The notes below the pieces were generated by a model, which was not told the DNA's origin, searched no databases, and saw only the letters and a program-made list of their open reading frames with translations. The position numbers were made by a program, and so were the translations under genes. Positions 38,501 through 51,700 of a stretch of DNA of 64,000 bases are shown here, piece after piece; position 1 is the stretch's first letter; every line of letters starts with the position of its first letter. The stretch is from Streptomyces sp. NBC_01237 (GTDB taxonomy: Bacteria > Actinomycetota > Actinomycetes > Streptomycetales > Streptomycetaceae). The DNA lies in the NCBI RefSeq assembly GCF_035917275.1, contig NZ_CP108509.1:744001-808000 (forward strand). The letters run 5' to 3'.

Positions 38501-39847
38501 GTCCTGCACAGCCGGCCCGCCGACGACCACGAGGGCGTCCCGCGCGGGTACTTCGACGTGGTCGTCATCAACTCCGTCCTCCAGTACTTCCCCAGCGGGC
38601 ACTATCTCGCCCGGGTGCTGGAGCTCGCTGCGGCCGCCCTGGCGCCCGGCGGCTCGGTGTTCGTCGGCGATGTCCGGCACCTGGGGCTTCTGGAGCCCTT
38701 CCACGGGGCGGTCGCGGCCCGCTCGGCGAACGCCGCACCGGGCAGTGCGGAGCATCGCCGGGCCGTGGCACACGGCATGGCCACGGAGCCGGAGCTGCTG
38801 GTGGATCCGGAGTTCTTCCGGTCGCTGACGGTCGCGGCCGAGGGGTCCGTGCCGCGCTTCGCGACCTGCGACGTACGGCTGAAACGGGGAACCCATCACA
38901 ACGAGCTGACCCGCTACCGCTACGACGTCGTCCTGCGCCGCACCGGCGGCGCGCGGCCCCGCACCGGTGCGGTGACGGATCTGCTGTGGGGAGCGGAGGT
39001 CCGTACGCTCGACGGCCTCGCCGCCATCCTGCGGGACGGCGCGCGGGACGCCGCGTCCGTCCGGGTCACCGGGGTGCCCAACGCACGCCTCGCCGAGGAT
39101 CTGCGCGCGTCCGGCAGGTCGCCGGGCTCCCGTCCAGACCCGGAGGACCTGGCGCGGCTGGGCGAACGGCTGGGGTACCGCGTCGTGGTGCGCTGGTCCG
39201 CGAAGGCGGGGCCCGACCACGTCGATGCCGAGTTCTCCTTCGGGGAGCGGGACTTCCCGCCGGAGGCGGGGACCGGGCCGATGGTGGATACCGAGCGCCA
39301 TGTCAACGTCCCCTTCGCGGCGTCCGACGACGCGGAGCTCATCGCGTCGGTCGCCGCGTGGGCTTCCGCGTACCTCCCCGGGCCCATGGTGCCGTCCGCG
39401 ATCGTCGTCCTCGACGAGTTGCCGCTCACCCCGCACGGCAAGCTCGACCGGGCCGCCCTGCCCGCCCCTCTCCGCGCCCTGCGGAGTCCCGGCCGCCGGC
39501 CGCGGAGTCCGCAGGAAGCAGCGCTGTGCCGGATGTACGCGGAGGTCCTCGGGCTCGTCACGGCGGAACCGGCGGACGGAACGGACCGGGCCGGCCCGGC
39601 GAGAGAGCCGGACGCGTCGAGCGGGACCGGACCGGCGTTCGCGGTGGGGATCGACGACAGCTTCTTCGCGCTCGGTGGCCATTCACTGCTCGTCACCCGG
39701 CTGGTGAGCCGCGTCCGCGCCGAACTGGGGGTGGAGCTCCAGGTGGGCACGGTCTTCGACGCGCCCACGGTGGCCGGCCTCGCCTCCCGGCTCACGGGGG
39801 CCCGCAAGGCGCGACCGGGCCTGCGGAGGATGCCTCGCCCCGACTGA
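35543..39847 (+). CDS. NRPS with degenerate A domain, then A(N-methyltransferase)-PCP loading module
   Basis: The 1434-residue product starts at GTG 35543 (AAGGAG six bases upstream). Residues 1-405 are an A domain that lost key parts: A3 is [12 protein letters not shown] (catalytic-loop Lys now Arg), A5 is YGPAEC, and it ends after A7 with no A8-A10 lysine and no PCP. Residues 410-830 are a normal A domain ([26 protein letters not shown]) whose code reads D-A-W-T-V-A-A-V-C-K, matching phenylalanine. An N-methyltransferase (VLELGVGNG 938-946; ending TRYRYDVVL) is inserted between A8 and A9, and A10 (HGKLDR) and a PCP (Ser1381) follow. The predicted starter is N-methyl-Phe. Codon 316 is TTA. 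Confidence 0.88.
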   Translation: MVTSAIDLLTRFLREAARHPERAAVVTPSESVTFGELGERVERTARALNSAGAEPGTAVALNLPRGIGLVTAMLAVWRVGAAYVPLDPAHPAHRRRLLAEQAGARLVLTAETDRTEWPTGACRLDPASGPGPFAWGTPAPVSDVPDGAAACVVHASGTLGLPRGVTVTRRNTAHLVRALEDSGVYPPAPSRVVWNADLGSDAPFQQWTRICRGDTLLLPTDELRADPELFARFLAEYGATDLDATPSQWEVLRPYVVPGTPDTAPLRLLLGGEPVSPALWADLTRHAERGRVDAVHLYGPAECTFVSTAAPVTGPLPHIGSPLPAVRAHVLDGALRPVAEGEPGDLYLAGDGVALGYEGRPGPTAERFVADPHGPAGTRMYRTGDRVRRLPGGQPARLGRVDDRTEPGDSPDISDTPARPLLGLFEERAGSAPDATALVFGEDSVSYAELDARANRLAHLLAAKGAGPETVIASALDRSVELVVAVLAVMKTGAAHLPVDPGYPEARIAHILGDAAPALLLADSGTVLPDGTGVPRTDMDDPETGAALRRAPAAAPPTGARRAQGELPAYVIYTSGSTGLPKGVVVTRSGLANLAAHQRGTLAVDTDSRVLQFASPSFDAFFWELAMALSAGATLVLAPARSLLPGPGLCRLADEQRITHVTLPPSVLRVLPSDALPRVRVLVAAGEALDAEQQRRWAPGRTLINAYGPTETTVCATMSRPLAEGSGTPPIGGAVRGARLHLLDAALRPVPAGVVGELYVAGAGLARGYLDRPGMTAQRFVADPYGPAGTRMYRTGDLARRRASGELEFAGRADDQVKVRGHRIEPGEIEARLVGHPRVSAAAVAVHEDQDGDRRLVAYVRREPAAPASAGLPRDADRVADWRLVHDAVPADDGPTAFGEDFSGWNSRYDGSALPLEQLREWRDETVRSIRALRPRRVLELGVGNGLLLSRLAPEAEAYWGLDLSPRVIERLRRQVDGQPDLAGRVVLHSRPADDHEGVPRGYFDVVVINSVLQYFPSGHYLARVLELAAAALAPGGSVFVGDVRHLGLLEPFHGAVAARSANAAPGSAEHRRAVAHGMATEPELLVDPEFFRSLTVAAEGSVPRFATCDVRLKRGTHHNELTRYRYDVVLRRTGGARPRTGAVTDLLWGAEVRTLDGLAAILRDGARDAASVRVTGVPNARLAEDLRASGRSPGSRPDPEDLARLGERLGYRVVVRWSAKAGPDHVDAEFSFGERDFPPEAGTGPMVDTERHVNVPFAASDDAELIASVAAWASAYLPGPMVPSAIVVLDELPLTPHGKLDRAALPAPLRALRSPGRRPRSPQEAALCRMYAEVLGLVTAEPADGTDRAGPAREPDASSGTGPAFAVGIDDSFFALGGHSLLVTRLVSRVRAELGVELQVGTVFDAPTVAGLASRLTGARKARPGLRRMPRPD

Positions 39848-39909
39848 CGCGGCGCGGGCCCGCGACACCGAACGGATCAGATACGGCCAGGGTTATCGAA
39901 GGGTTCCCG

Positions 39910-40959
39910 ATGGACTTCAGCCTCTTCTACTTCGCCGACGACAGCACACCGGACGGGGACGCCGGACGGTACGAGCTGCTGCTGGAGGGTGCCCGCTTCG
40001 CCGACCGGCACGGCTTCCGCGCGGTGTGGACGCCCGAGCGGCACTTCCACCCCTTCGGAGGGCTCTACCCGAACCCGTCCGTGGTGGGCGCCGCCCTGGC
40101 GATGGTCACGAGCACCGTCGCCATCCGCGCCGGAAGCGTCGTCGCACCCCTCCACCATCCGCTGAGGATCGCCGAGGAGTGGTCGGTCGTGGACAACCTC
40201 TCCGGCGGCCGGGCCGGGGTGTCCCTCGCCTCCGGCTGGCACCCGGTGGACTTCGCGCTGAGCCGGGTGCCGTACGGGGACCGCAAACGCGTGCTGACCG
40301 ACAGCATCGAGCAGCTCCGCGGGCTGTGGCGGGGGGACGGCCACGAAGTCGTGGACGGCAACGGCGCCCCGGCGACCGTACGGATGTTCCCGCCGCCGGT
40401 GCAGCGGGAACTGCCGCTCTGGGTGACCAGCGCGGGCGACGCGGAGACCTTCCGTTCGGCGGCGGCGGCGCGCGCCGGGGTCCTCACCCATCTGCTGCAC
40501 CAGGATGTCGACGAACTCGCCGCGAAGATCGCCGACTACCGGCGGACGGCGCGTGAGACGTACACCGGCTGGGACGGGCACGTCGTCCTGATGCTGCACA
40601 CCTTCCTCGGCACCGACCGGGACGAGGTGCGCGCCACCGTCGAAGGGCCGCTGCGCGCCTATCTCAGGAGCTCGGTCCATCTCCTCACCCGCTCGTTCAG
40701 CGCCCTCGACCCCGACTTCGACATCGACGCGCTGGAGGACGAGGACCTCGACTTCCTCGTCGCCCAGTCCTTCGACACCTACTTCGAGCAGCGGGGGCTG
40801 TTCGGGACGGTGGAGGAGGCGACGGCGACGGTCGAGCGGCTGCGTGCCATCGGCGTGGACGAGATCGCCTGCCTGATCGACTACGGCATCGGCACCAGGA
40901 CCGTGCTGGACGGGCTGCGCCACCTGAACGCCCTTCGCGAAGCATGCGAAGCGAACTGA
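39910..40959 (+). CDS. Luciferase-like FMN monooxygenase (MupA/Atu3640 type)
   Basis: The 349-residue product has the bacterial-luciferase TIM-barrel pattern of the natural-product branch: [11 protein letters not shown] at the start, [40 protein letters not shown], and [13 protein letters not shown]. Relatives of this type sit inside NRPS/PKS operons (MupA of mupirocin) and hydroxylate carrier-bound intermediates with FMNH2 and O2. The gene lies between two NRPS genes and overlaps the next start by 16 bases. Beta- or alpha-hydroxylation of a bound residue is the likely job; the substrate is unknown. Confidence 0.85.
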   Translation: MDFSLFYFADDSTPDGDAGRYELLLEGARFADRHGFRAVWTPERHFHPFGGLYPNPSVVGAALAMVTSTVAIRAGSVVAPLHHPLRIAEEWSVVDNLSGGRAGVSLASGWHPVDFALSRVPYGDRKRVLTDSIEQLRGLWRGDGHEVVDGNGAPATVRMFPPPVQRELPLWVTSAGDAETFRSAAAARAGVLTHLLHQDVDELAAKIADYRRTARETYTGWDGHVVLMLHTFLGTDRDEVRATVEGPLRAYLRSSVHLLTRSFSALDPDFDIDALEDEDLDFLVAQSFDTYFEQRGLFGTVEEATATVERLRAIGVDEIACLIDYGIGTRTVLDGLRHLNALREACEAN

Positions 40960-43900
40960 TCCGAGAGACCCGAGAGGCCGAGACCACCGTGATCCCTCTG
41001 TCGTTTTCGCAGCTGCGGTTCTGGTTCCAGGGAGAGATGGAGCCCGGGGGCGAATCGCCCAACACTTCGATGGCACTCCGGCTGACGGGACGGCTGGACG
41101 CGGTGGCGATGCGCTGCGCGCTGCGGGACGTGGTGACGCGGCACGAGAGCCTGCGCACCGTCTTCCCGGTCACCGACGGAGTGCCGGGGCAGCGCATCCT
41201 GGAGGCGGTGACGGTCGAGCTGCCCGTACGGCAGGTCGCGGAGAAGGATGTCGGTGCGGCCGTGGCCGACGCGGCCGGGCATCCCTTCGACCTGGGGCGC
41301 GAGATCCCGCTGCGGGCCGTCCTGCTCGCCGTCGGCTCCCACGACCACCATGTGCTGGCGATCACCGTGCACCACATCGCCTTCGACGGCTGGTCCGTCG
41401 CACCGTTCCTCCGCGACCTCTCGCACGCCTACACCGCGCGCCTCGACGGACGGCCTCCGTCCTGGGAGGAACTTCCCTTCCAGTACGTGGACTTCACCCT
41501 GTGGCAGCGCAAGGAGCTCGGTGCGCCCGACGACCCGGGGAGTGTCTTCGCCGAGCAGCTGGCCCACTGGACGCGTGCCCTCGCCGACGCGCCTGCCGAA
41601 CTCCCCCTCCCCACCACCCGGCCACGCCCCGCCACCGCCACCCACCGCGCCGGGGCGGTCCCCTTCCATCTGCCGCCCGACAGCGTCCAACAGCTGACCC
41701 GGCTCGCCCTCCGGCACGGCGTCAGCACCTTCATGGTCCTCCACGCGGCGCTCGCGGGGCTCCTTCACAGGCTCGGCGCCGGCACCGACATCCTGGTCGG
41801 CAGCCCGGTCGCCGGCCGCACCGACGTCGGCCTCGACGACCTCGTCGGCTGCTTCGTCAACACCGTCGTCGTCCGGACCGACACCTCCGGCGACCCCACC
41901 TTCCACGAACTGCTCCAGCGGGCCCGGACCAGCGTCGTGGCCGCACTCGACCACCAGGACGTGCCCTTCGAGCAGGTCGTGGAGGCCGTCAACCCGGCCC
42001 GGTCGGCAGCCCGGCACCCGCTCTTCCACGTCATGCTCAGCGTGCAGAACAACGCGGGCGCCGCCGTGCGCCTCCCCCACCTCGACAGCCGTCTGCTGCC
42101 CTACAGCCACCGGAGGGCCGACTTCGACCTGCTCCTCGACATCACGGAGACCGACGGGGCACTCGACGGCAGCCTGGTCCACGCCCTCGACCTCTTCGAC
42201 CACGACACCGCCGAGCGTCTTGTCCGCCGCTTCACCGCCTTCCTGACCCAGGCGGTCGCCGCGCCGGAGCGGCGCATCGGTGGTCCGGAGCTCCTCACCC
42301 CCGCCGAGCGCCGCACCACGCTGGAGACGTGGAACGGCCGGGACACGCCGGTCCCGGCCGCCTCCGTACCGGAGCTCTTCCGGCGGCGGGCCGCCGCCTC
42401 GCCCGATGACACCGCGGTGATCTGCGGCGCGACCCGGCTCACCTACGCGGAGCTGGAGGCAAGGGCCGACCGTCTCGCCGGCCGTCTGCGCCGGCAGGGC
42501 GCGGGTCCGGAACGGCTGGTCGCCGTGGCCATGGACCGCTCGGCCGACCTGGTCGTCGCCCTGCTCGCGGTACTGAACACGGGGGCCGCCTACCTTCCCC
42601 TGGACCCGCGCAACCCGGATGAGCGCCGGCGCACGGTCCTGGAGGAGGCGCGGCCCGCGCTGCTCCTGGCGGACGCGTCCACGAAGGAGCGGGCCGAGGA
42701 GCTCGCGGGCGCGCCGCTCGGCCTGCCGCTGGTCCTCGTCGACGGCGACGGTCCGGCCGTCACCGGTCCGGAGGCGGGCGGGTGGCCGGACATCGCCGGC
42801 GACGGGGCCGCCTACGCGATGTACACGTCCGGCTCCACCGGCCGCCCCAAGGGTGTCCTGGTGACCCACCGGAACATCGTCTCTCTCGCCGCCGATCCGT
42901 GCTGGGCCGCGGACGGTGGCCACACCCGGGTGCTCGCCCACTCGCCGCACTCCTTCGACGCCTCGACGTACGAGGTGTGGGTGCCGCTGCTCAGCGGCGG
43001 CACGGTCGTGATGGTGCCGGCCGGCGACTCCTCGCAGCAGGCGCTGGAGCGGGCCGTGACCGAGGGGGGCGCGACGAGCGCGTTCCTCACCACCTCGCTC
43101 TTCAACCTGCTGGTCGCGGAGAGGAGTCCGGCGCTCGGCCGGCTCGGACACGTCTGGACGGGTGGGGAGCAGCCGTCGGCGGGGGCCGTGCGGCAGATGC
43201 TGACGGATTTCCCCGGCACCGTGCTGACCCATGTCTACGGGCCGACCGAGAACACGACGTTCACCACCTTCGGACTGCTGGACCCGGACCGGGACGCGGA
43301 CGGCGGCAAGCCGCCGATCGGCCGGCCCATGGCGAACACACGGGTGTATGTGCTGGACGAGCGGCTCCGGCCGGTGCCCGCCGGGGTGCCGGGCGAGTTG
43401 TACGTCGCCGGCGCCGGACTGGCCCGCGGCTACCTCGGCCTCCCGGGCCTCACCTCGGGGCGCTTCGTCGCCGACCCCTACGGCGCGACGGGCACCCGCA
43501 TGTACCGCACCGGTGACGTCGTCCGCTGGACCGCCGACGGCCGGCTCGACTTCCTCACCCGCGTCGACGGCCAGGTCAAGATACGCGGCTTCCGCATCGA
43601 ACCCCGCGAGATCGAGGCCGCTCTGGAGCGCCATCCGGCCGTCGGCCGTGCCGCCGTCCTCGTACGGGAGGACCGGCCCGGGGAGCGCGGCCTCGTCGCC
43701 TACGTCGTCCCCGCCACGGACATCGACGGCGATCCCGCACCGGAGATCACCGAGCACGCCCGGCGGGCCCTGCCCGGCTACATGGTCCCTCTCGTCGTCG
43801 TGCTTCCCGACGGGCTCCCCCTCACGCCCAACGGAAAGCTCGACCGGGCGGCTCTGCCCGCCCCCGGGGAGGGCACCGGCTCCCGCCCGCCGCGCACACC

Positions 43901-46900
43901 CGCCGAGCGGCTCGTGTGCGCGCTGTTCGCCGAGATCCTCACCCTGCCGGCGGTCGGTGCGGACGACGACTTCTTCGAGCTCGGCGGCCATTCCCTGCTG
44001 GCCATCAGGCTGGTGAACCGGCTGCGCGAGGTGCTGGACGACGGGATCGGGATGCGTACGGTCTTCGAGTCGCCGACGCCCGCCGCACTCGCCGAGAGGT
44101 TCGGGGACACGGGGGCCGGCCGCGGCCCGCTGCGGCCCCGGCCACGCGGGGACGTACTGCCGCCGTCGTTCTCCCAGCTACGTTTCTGGCTGCAGGGCGA
44201 GCTGGCGGAGGGAGCCGCCTCGCACACCGTCACGACCGCCCTTCGGCTGTCGGGTCCGCTGGATGCCGGGGCGCTGTCGGCGGCACTCCGGGACGTGGTG
44301 ACACGGCACGAGAGCCTGCGCACCGTCTTCCCGGTCACCGATGGCGTGCCCAGTCAACTGGTGCTGAACGACGCCGAGTTCGACCTCACCGTGCGGGAGG
44401 TGGCGAAGCGGGACGTCGAGGCGGCGGTGGTCGCGGCCTCGGAGCACGACTTCGACCTGGCACGGGAGAGACCGGTGCGGGCGGAGCTCTTCGCCTGCGC
44501 CCCCGAGGAGCATGTCCTCGCCATCACGATCCACCACATCGCCTTCGACGGCTGGTCCGCCGCACCCTTCCTCCGCGACCTCTCCGCGGCCTACGCCGCC
44601 CGGCTGCGGGGGCGGACTCCCGACTTCCCGGAACTGCCCGTGCAGTACGCCGACTTCACTCTGTGGCAGCGTGAGGAGCTCGGGGAAGCGGACGACCCCG
44701 ACAGCCCCCTCGCCCGGCAACTCGCCCACTGGAGCGGCACGCTGGCCGGCGCTCCCGAGGAAATCGCGCTGCCCGCCGACCGGCCACGCCCCGCCGTCGC
44801 CACCCACCGCGTCGGCACGGTGCCGTTCCGGCTCGCCCCGCAGGACCACGCGCGTGTCACCGCCCTGGCGCGGAAGCACGGTGCGAGCGTGTTCATGGTG
44901 CTGCACGCCGCGCTGGCGGTCCTGCTGCGGCAACTCGGCGCCGGGACGGACGTTCTCGTCGGCAGCCCGGTCGCCGGACGCGCCGACAGCGGTCTCGACG
45001 ACCTGGTCGGCTGCTTCGTGAACACCGTGGTGGTACGCACCGACGTCTCCGGGGATCCGGACTTCGGCGGTCTGCTCGACCGCGTCCGCACCGAGGTCCT
45101 CGCCGCGCTGGAGAACCAGGACGTGCCCTTCGAGCAGGTCGTGGACGCCGTCGACCCGGCGCGGTCGGCGGCCCGGCACCCGCTCTTCCAGGTCATGCTG
45201 AGTCTGCAGAACAACGCGGCCGGCGCCGTGGAACTGCCGGGCCTCCACGTCGGCAGGCTCGATCACGGCCGGTACCGGACCGTTCCCTTCGACCTGCTCC
45301 TCGATCTCACCGAGTCCGACGGGGGCCTGGACGGCACCCTCGTCCACGCCCACGACCTCTTCGACCACGCCACCGCGGAACGCCTCGCCGGGTACTTCAC
45401 CACCCTCCTCGCCGACGCGGCGGCCCGTCCCACCCGGCCGGTGCGGCAGTTGGACGTCCTGTCCCCCGCCCAGCGGCACACCGTCCTCGCCCGGTGGAGC
45501 GGTCCGGCGGCCGGTGCGCGGCCGCCGACCGGTTCGGTGCCGCAGTGGTTCCGGGATCAGGCCGCCAGGACACCCGACGCGGCGGCGGTGCTCCACGGGG
45601 ACCGCCGGATCGCGTACGGGGAGCTCGACGCGCGGGTGGACCGGCTGGCCGGGCATCTGCGGAAGCTCGGTGCCGGCCCCGAGCGGCTGGTCGCCGTGGC
45701 CATGAACCGCACTCCCGACCTTCTGGTCGCCCTCCTCGCCGTGCACCGGACCGGTGCCGCGTACCTCCCGGTCGATCCGGACCATCCCAGGGACCGGGTG
45801 GCGACGGTGCTGTCCGAGGCCGCGCCGCTCCTGGTGCTCTCGGACCGCGCCACCCGCGACACGCTCGGCACCGACGACTGGCTCGCCCTGGACGACCCCC
45901 GGCTCGTCGCCGCACTCACCGCCGGGGCCGGTGGCGACGGCACGGTCCCGAACGGGGAGATCCCGGCCGACTCCACGGCGTACGTCCTCTACACCTCCGG
46001 TTCGACGGGCCGGCCGAAGGGGGTCGTGGTCACCCACGGCAATGTCGCCCATCTGCTGGCCGCCATGCGGGACCGGCTGCCGCTGGGTCCCGCCGACCGG
46101 CTGCTGGCCGTGACGACCGTCGCCTTCGACATCGCCCACCTGGAACTCCTCCTGCCCCTGCTCCACGGCGCGGCCGTCGTCCTCGCCTCTCCCGACGAGG
46201 TGCGCGAGCCGCACGCCCTCGGCCGGCTGATCGGACGGCACGGGGTCACCGCCGTCCAGGCGACGCCCTCCCTGTGGTCCGGCCTCGTGGCGGAGGTACC
46301 CGACGCGGTCCGGGGGCTGCGCGTCCTGGTCGGCGGCGAAGCGCTGCCCCCCGCTCTGGCCGGCGGTCTCGCCGCCCTGGCAGCGGAGGTCACCAACGTG
46401 TACGGGCCCACCGAGACGACCATCTGGTCCCTCGCGGCACCGATCGGCCCGCACAACGCGGAGCGTCCACCGCTCGGCTCCCCGCTGGGCGGGACCCGGG
46501 TGTACGTCATGAACGAGGCGCTGCGGCCGGTGCCCGTGGGGGTGCCGGGCGAGCTGTACATCGGGGGTGCGGGTGTGGCCCGAGGCTATCTCGGCCGTCC
46601 GGGGCTGACCGCCGAGCGCTTCGTCGCCGATCCGTACGGGCCGTCCGGCACCCGCCTGTACCGCACCGGCGACCTGGTCCGGTGGACCCCGGAAGGGGAA
46701 CTCGACTTCCTCGGGCGCACCGACGACCAGGTGAAGCTGCGTGGCTTCCGTATCGAGCCCCGCGAGGTCGAAGCGGCCCTGGACCGGCACCACCACGTCA
46801 TCCGCAGCGCCGTCGTGGTGCGCGAGGACCGGCCGGGCGAGCGCCGGCTCGTCGCCTACGTGGCACCCGTCCGGGGCGCGGGCACCGCCGACGGGCTCGT

Positions 46901-48704
46901 CCCCGAACTCACCGCGTGGGCGCGGCGGGCGCTGCCGCCGTACATGGTCCCCACCGTCGTCGTGCTCCCCGACGGGCTTCCCCTCACGCCCAACGGAAAG
47001 CTCGACCGGTCCGCTCTGCCCGCCCCGCACGGACCCGCCTCCCCCGCCCGTGAGGCCCGGGGGCCGAACAGCCCCGCGGAGAGGCTCCTGTGCGAACTGT
47101 TCGCCGCCATCCTCGGACGGCCCGACGTCCGCGTCGAGGACGATTTCTTCGAGCTGGGCGGCGACAGCATCGTGTCGATCCGGCTGGTGTCCCGGGCCCG
47201 CTCACGAGGTCTGGCCATCTCCACTCGGGACGTCTTCCGGTACCGGACCGTCGCCGAACTGGCCGTCCACGCGAAGGTGCGGACGCCCGCGGCGGGCGCG
47301 GCGACGGGACCCGCCCCGGCGTCGTCGGCCGGCGAGGTGCCGCTCACCCCGATCGTCCACTGGCAGCGCGAGCGGGGCGGCCCCGTCGACGGCTTCCACC
47401 AGTCCGTGCTCGTACGGACCCCGGCGGACCTGTCCCTGCCACGGCTTCGGGCGCTGGTCCAGTCGCTGCTCGACCGGCACGACGCGTTGCGGATACGGCT
47501 GACGCGCGCCTCCACGTGGCGCCTCGATGTCCTGCCGCGCGGTGCGGTCGACGCGGCCGGACGCGTCGTACGGATCGACGCGGGCGGCCCGGCCGCCGGG
47601 AAGCTCGCGGACCTGGTCCGCGCCGAGGCGGACGCGGCACGACGGCGTCTGGCGCCCGGAGACGGGAACATGCTCCAGGCGGTGTGGTTCGACGCGGGTC
47701 CCGGCCGGGCCGGCCGGCTGCTCCTGATGATCAACCACCTCGTCGTGGACGGCGTTTCGTGGCGGATCCTCCTGGAGGACCTGAGCACCGGCGGCGCCCA
47801 GCGGACGACGGGGCCGGACTTCGCGCCCGTCTCGTTCGCCGACTGGGGGCGCCGACTGGAGCGCGAGGCGCGCGGGCGGGTGTCGGAACTCCCCTTCTGG
47901 CTCGGGCTCGCCGAAGGGGCGGAGGATCTCGTCGAAGGTGCGGGCCTCGTGGCCGCCCGTGATGTCGAGGGCTCGAAGCACACCGTCACCCGGATCCTTC
48001 CCGCCGACCGGACGGAGCCGCTTCTGACCCGCGTGCCCGCCCGGCTCGGCGTCGGGGTGAACGCCGTGCTGCTCGGCGCGCTGAGCACGGCCGCGGGGCA
48101 CTGGCGTACGGCACCGGTCCCCGGTGGTGCCTCCGACGGCGCGGCGGCCCGCGGCGACGCGCCGTTCCTCGTGGACGTGGAGGGACACGGCCGCGAGGAG
48201 ATCACGGGCGACCTCGACCTGTCGGCGACCGTGGGCTGGTTCACCAGCATGTTCCCCGTGCGGCTCCCGGGGCGGCCGGACGATCTCGAAGGAACCGTGC
48301 GGGCCGTGGACGGCCAGCTCGGGAGCATGCCCGACAAGGGGCTCGGCTTCGGTCTGCTGCGCCATCTCGATCCGGAGACCGCGCCCGTGCTCGGGGCACT
48401 GCCCCGGGCGCAGATCCTGTTCAACTACCTGGGCAGGTTCGACCGGCCGGACGAGTCCGACTGGGGCCTGGCACCGGAAGCCGGCGCGGTCGCCGGAGGC
48501 GGCGACCCCGAGATGCCCCTGACGCATCTCCTGGAGGTGTCCGCGATCGTCCACGACCGCGGGGACGGGCCGGAACTGCACATCACCTGGGCGTATCCGA
48601 AGGCCGTCCTGGAGCGGCCCCGGGTGGAGGCCCTGGCCGACGCCTGGTTCGAGGCCCTGGACACCCTGACCACACAGACCGGCGAACCGGGAGAGACGGC
48701 GTGA
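40944..48704 (+). CDS. NRPS, two modules with epimerase: C-A-PCP-C-A-PCP-E
   Basis: The 2586-residue product starts at ATG 40944; GTG 40989 is an alternative. Domains: C (HH at 143-144, D148), A (code D-A-Y-F-W-G-V-T-F-K, like branched Val/Ile codes), PCP (Ser about 1017, GGHSL), C (HH at 1197-1198), A (code D-I-L-Q-V-G-V-I-W-K, close to the glycine code DILQLGLIWK), PCP (Ser about 2075, in the GGDSI form typical before E), E (2130-2570; [10 protein letters not shown] with the first His replaced by Asn; NYLGRFD). The product so far would be N-MePhe-(Val/Ile)-X with X epimerised. An epimerase after a glycine-type A domain is contradictory, so X is probably a chiral small or unusual residue. 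The stop overlaps the next GTG. Confidence 0.9.
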   Translation: MRSELIRETREAETTVIPLSFSQLRFWFQGEMEPGGESPNTSMALRLTGRLDAVAMRCALRDVVTRHESLRTVFPVTDGVPGQRILEAVTVELPVRQVAEKDVGAAVADAAGHPFDLGREIPLRAVLLAVGSHDHHVLAITVHHIAFDGWSVAPFLRDLSHAYTARLDGRPPSWEELPFQYVDFTLWQRKELGAPDDPGSVFAEQLAHWTRALADAPAELPLPTTRPRPATATHRAGAVPFHLPPDSVQQLTRLALRHGVSTFMVLHAALAGLLHRLGAGTDILVGSPVAGRTDVGLDDLVGCFVNTVVVRTDTSGDPTFHELLQRARTSVVAALDHQDVPFEQVVEAVNPARSAARHPLFHVMLSVQNNAGAAVRLPHLDSRLLPYSHRRADFDLLLDITETDGALDGSLVHALDLFDHDTAERLVRRFTAFLTQAVAAPERRIGGPELLTPAERRTTLETWNGRDTPVPAASVPELFRRRAAASPDDTAVICGATRLTYAELEARADRLAGRLRRQGAGPERLVAVAMDRSADLVVALLAVLNTGAAYLPLDPRNPDERRRTVLEEARPALLLADASTKERAEELAGAPLGLPLVLVDGDGPAVTGPEAGGWPDIAGDGAAYAMYTSGSTGRPKGVLVTHRNIVSLAADPCWAADGGHTRVLAHSPHSFDASTYEVWVPLLSGGTVVMVPAGDSSQQALERAVTEGGATSAFLTTSLFNLLVAERSPALGRLGHVWTGGEQPSAGAVRQMLTDFPGTVLTHVYGPTENTTFTTFGLLDPDRDADGGKPPIGRPMANTRVYVLDERLRPVPAGVPGELYVAGAGLARGYLGLPGLTSGRFVADPYGATGTRMYRTGDVVRWTADGRLDFLTRVDGQVKIRGFRIEPREIEAALERHPAVGRAAVLVREDRPGERGLVAYVVPATDIDGDPAPEITEHARRALPGYMVPLVVVLPDGLPLTPNGKLDRAALPAPGEGTGSRPPRTPAERLVCALFAEILTLPAVGADDDFFELGGHSLLAIRLVNRLREVLDDGIGMRTVFESPTPAALAERFGDTGAGRGPLRPRPRGDVLPPSFSQLRFWLQGELAEGAASHTVTTALRLSGPLDAGALSAALRDVVTRHESLRTVFPVTDGVPSQLVLNDAEFDLTVREVAKRDVEAAVVAASEHDFDLARERPVRAELFACAPEEHVLAITIHHIAFDGWSAAPFLRDLSAAYAARLRGRTPDFPELPVQYADFTLWQREELGEADDPDSPLARQLAHWSGTLAGAPEEIALPADRPRPAVATHRVGTVPFRLAPQDHARVTALARKHGASVFMVLHAALAVLLRQLGAGTDVLVGSPVAGRADSGLDDLVGCFVNTVVVRTDVSGDPDFGGLLDRVRTEVLAALENQDVPFEQVVDAVDPARSAARHPLFQVMLSLQNNAAGAVELPGLHVGRLDHGRYRTVPFDLLLDLTESDGGLDGTLVHAHDLFDHATAERLAGYFTTLLADAAARPTRPVRQLDVLSPAQRHTVLARWSGPAAGARPPTGSVPQWFRDQAARTPDAAAVLHGDRRIAYGELDARVDRLAGHLRKLGAGPERLVAVAMNRTPDLLVALLAVHRTGAAYLPVDPDHPRDRVATVLSEAAPLLVLSDRATRDTLGTDDWLALDDPRLVAALTAGAGGDGTVPNGEIPADSTAYVLYTSGSTGRPKGVVVTHGNVAHLLAAMRDRLPLGPADRLLAVTTVAFDIAHLELLLPLLHGAAVVLASPDEVREPHALGRLIGRHGVTAVQATPSLWSGLVAEVPDAVRGLRVLVGGEALPPALAGGLAALAAEVTNVYGPTETTIWSLAAPIGPHNAERPPLGSPLGGTRVYVMNEALRPVPVGVPGELYIGGAGVARGYLGRPGLTAERFVADPYGPSGTRLYRTGDLVRWTPEGELDFLGRTDDQVKLRGFRIEPREVEAALDRHHHVIRSAVVVREDRPGERRLVAYVAPVRGAGTADGLVPELTAWARRALPPYMVPTVVVLPDGLPLTPNGKLDRSALPAPHGPASPAREARGPNSPAERLLCELFAAILGRPDVRVEDDFFELGGDSIVSIRLVSRARSRGLAISTRDVFRYRTVAELAVHAKVRTPAAGAATGPAPASSAGEVPLTPIVHWQRERGGPVDGFHQSVLVRTPADLSLPRLRALVQSLLDRHDALRIRLTRASTWRLDVLPRGAVDAAGRVVRIDAGGPAAGKLADLVRAEADAARRRLAPGDGNMLQAVWFDAGPGRAGRLLLMINHLVVDGVSWRILLEDLSTGGAQRTTGPDFAPVSFADWGRRLEREARGRVSELPFWLGLAEGAEDLVEGAGLVAARDVEGSKHTVTRILPADRTEPLLTRVPARLGVGVNAVLLGALSTAAGHWRTAPVPGGASDGAAARGDAPFLVDVEGHGREEITGDLDLSATVGWFTSMFPVRLPGRPDDLEGTVRAVDGQLGSMPDKGLGFGLLRHLDPETAPVLGALPRAQILFNYLGRFDRPDESDWGLAPEAGAVAGGGDPEMPLTHLLEVSAIVHDRGDGPELHITWAYPKAVLERPRVEALADAWFEALDTLTTQTGEPGETA

Positions 48705-51700
48705 CCGCATCAGATCGCACCCACGGGCGGACGTCGAGACCGGCGCCGCTCCAGCAAGGGCTGTTCTTCCACACGGCGTTCGACACCGACGGCCAGGACA
48801 TCTACACCATCCAGCTGGCACTGGACTTCGAGGGCCCGGTCGACCCCGTTCTTCTGCGAGAGGTCTGCCAGGTCCTCCAGGACCGGCACGACAGCCTGCG
48901 TTCGGGGTTCCGTACGGACGCGTCGGGCGCGCCCGTACGGTTCGTGGCAGCCCGGGTCGAGCCGGCCTGGCGGACGGCCGACCTCACCGGGACGGCGCCC
49001 GGCGACCGGGAGGCCGAGGCCGCGCGGCTGGTCGAGGAGGAGCGGCGGCGGCGCTTCGACACCGCCCGGCCGCCGCTGATCCGCTTCCTGCTGATCCGGC
49101 TGGACGACACCCGGTGGCGCTTCGCGTTGACGAACCATCACATCATTCTTGACGGCTGGTCCACCTCGATCCTCCTCGACGAGCTGTTCCGGCTGTACGA
49201 CGCCGGTGCCGGTGCCGCGGCGGCGGACCCGCTGCCTGCCGCCCCCTCGTACACCTCCTATCTGGACTGGCTCGGCGAGGTCGACCACGAGTGGTCCCGT
49301 GACGCCTGGGCGGAGGCGCTCTCCGGGATCGAGGGGCCGACGCTGGTGGCTCCGCGGGCGCGGGGCACGGTGGTGCCCGAACGGGTGGTGCGCAGACTGA
49401 GCGCCGCGCGCACCGCCGCGCTGACGGACCGGGCGCGCGCGGCGGGGGTCACACTCGGCACGGTGATGCAGGTGGCCTGGGGGCTGGTGCTGCGGCAGCT
49501 GACCGGGCAGGGCGACGTGCTCTTCGGGATGACGGTGTCGGGGCGGGCCGCCGAGGTCGACGGCGTCGAGACCATGGTCGGCCTCCTCATCAACACCGTT
49601 CCGGCGCGGGTGCGGATCGGCCCGCGGGACACGCTGCTCGATCTCCTCGAACGGGTCCAGGACGAGCAGCTCGACCTGTTCGAGCACCACCACGTCGGGC
49701 TGACGGAGATCCAGCAGCAGGCGGGCTTCGGGGCCCTGTTCGACACCACGACCGTCTTCGACAACTATCCGATGGACACGGGCGAACGCCGTCTGGGCGA
49801 AGCACTTCTCGTCGATGTCACGGGGTTCGACGCCACCCACTATCCGCTCTCCCTGATCTGCACTCCGGCCGAGCGACTGGGCATACGGATCGATTTCCGG
49901 CCCGATCTGCTCGGGCGCGGGACGGTGGAGGGGATCGCCGGGCGGCTCGAACGGATCCTGGAGGCGATCGCCGAGGATCCGCACCGTGCGGCCGGCAGCC
50001 TGCCGGTCCTTTCGGACGGCGAGCGCCGACAGGTGCTGGAGGAATGGAACGCCACCGACCGCCCGGTGTCACCGGCCACGCTTCCCGGCCTGATCGAGGC
50101 GCGAGCCGCGCGGATCCCGCGGCGGCCCGCCCTCTCGCACCAGGGGATGACCCTCGACCACGACGAGCTCAACCGCCGGGCGAATCGTCTGGCGCGCGTG
50201 CTGCTCGCCGAAGGTGCGGGACCGGAGACCCGGGTGGCCCTGGCCCTGCCGAGGTCCGTGGACATGGTCGTCGCCCTGCTCGCCGTGCTCAAGACCGGGG
50301 CCGCCTATGTGCCGGTCGACGTGCGCTACCCGGCCGACCGGGTGGCGCGGATGTTCGGCGACGCGCGGCCCCGGCTCGCCGTCGTCACCGAGGCGACCGG
50401 GGGGGTGCTGCCGGAGGGGACGGTCGCGCTCGTCCTGGACGACCCCTCCGTGGCACGGCGCGTCCAGGAGCAGGAGGAGACGGACATCGTGGACGCGGAG
50501 CGGCCGGGACCGCTCCTCCCCCGGCACCCCGCCTACGTCATCTACACCTCGGGCACCACCGGCGTCCCCAAGGGCGTGGTCGTCGAGCACGCGAACGCCG
50601 TCAACTTCGTGGCGACCGTCGAGGACCATTTCGGCGCCGACGGCATGGCGCGGGTCCTGGCGTCCACCTCGCTCAGCTTCGACGTGTCGGTCTTCGAGAT
50701 CGTCACGACCCTCGCGCTCGGCGGCCATCTGGAGCTGGTGGACGACCTGTTCGCACTGCTCGAACGGGACGGCTGGGAGGGGAGCCTGGTCAGCGGCGTT
50801 CCCTCGGCAATGGCGAGCATGCTGGCGGGCGACGCCTTCGAGGTGTCGGCACGGCACGTGGTGCTCGGCGGCGAGGCGGTGCCGCACGCCCTGCTGCGCG
50901 AGCTTCGGGAGCGGGTGCCCGGCTGTGCGGTCACCAACATCTACGGCCCCACCGAGGCGACCACCTACTCGACGTGGTGGCGCAGCGGCGAGCGGGACGC
51001 CGACGGCGATCCGCCGATCGGCCGGCCGGTCCCCAACTCCCGGATGTACGTGCTGGATCCCTGGCTCCAGCCGGTCGCGGTGGGGCAGCCGGGAGAGCTG
51101 TACATCGCCGGCGCGGGCGTCACCCGCGGCTATCTGAACCGGCCGGCGCTGTCCTCGGAGCGCTTCGTGGCCTGTCCGTTCGGCGCGCCCGGCGGCCGGA
51201 TGTACCGCACGGGCGACCGGACGCGGTGGCGGGCCGATGGGCAGCTGGAGTACCTGGGGCGGCTCGACGGCCAGGTGAAGGTCCGTGGCTTCAGGATCGA
51301 ACTCGGCGACGTGGAGGCCGCTTTGCTGCGGCACGGGAGTGTGGCGCAGGCCGTCGCGGTCGTACGGGAGGACCGGGCGGGAGACCGCAGGCTGGTCGCG
51401 TACGCCCTGGCGGCGGAGCAGGGCACGGTGCTCGACGGCGCGGAGCTGCGGCGTTTCACCCGTGACACGCTGCCGGAGCACATGGTGCCGTCGGCGGTGG
51501 TGCAGCTGGAGCGGTTCCCGCTGATGCCGAACGGCAAGCTGGACCGGTCGGCGCTGCCTGCCCCCACGTACGGCGCCACCGTCCACCGGGGGCCGGCCCA
51601 CGCGCACGAGGAGCCGCTGTGCGCGCTGTTCGCCGAGGTGCTCGGGGTGGAGCGGGTCGGACCGGACGACGGCTTCTTCGATCTGGGCGGGCACTCCCTG

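Noticed and set aside
40881..43991. Long - strand frame over the large NRPS gene
   Set aside because: It is antisense to unmistakable C and A domains and is a GC-skew artefact; the same applies to 44178-47030.
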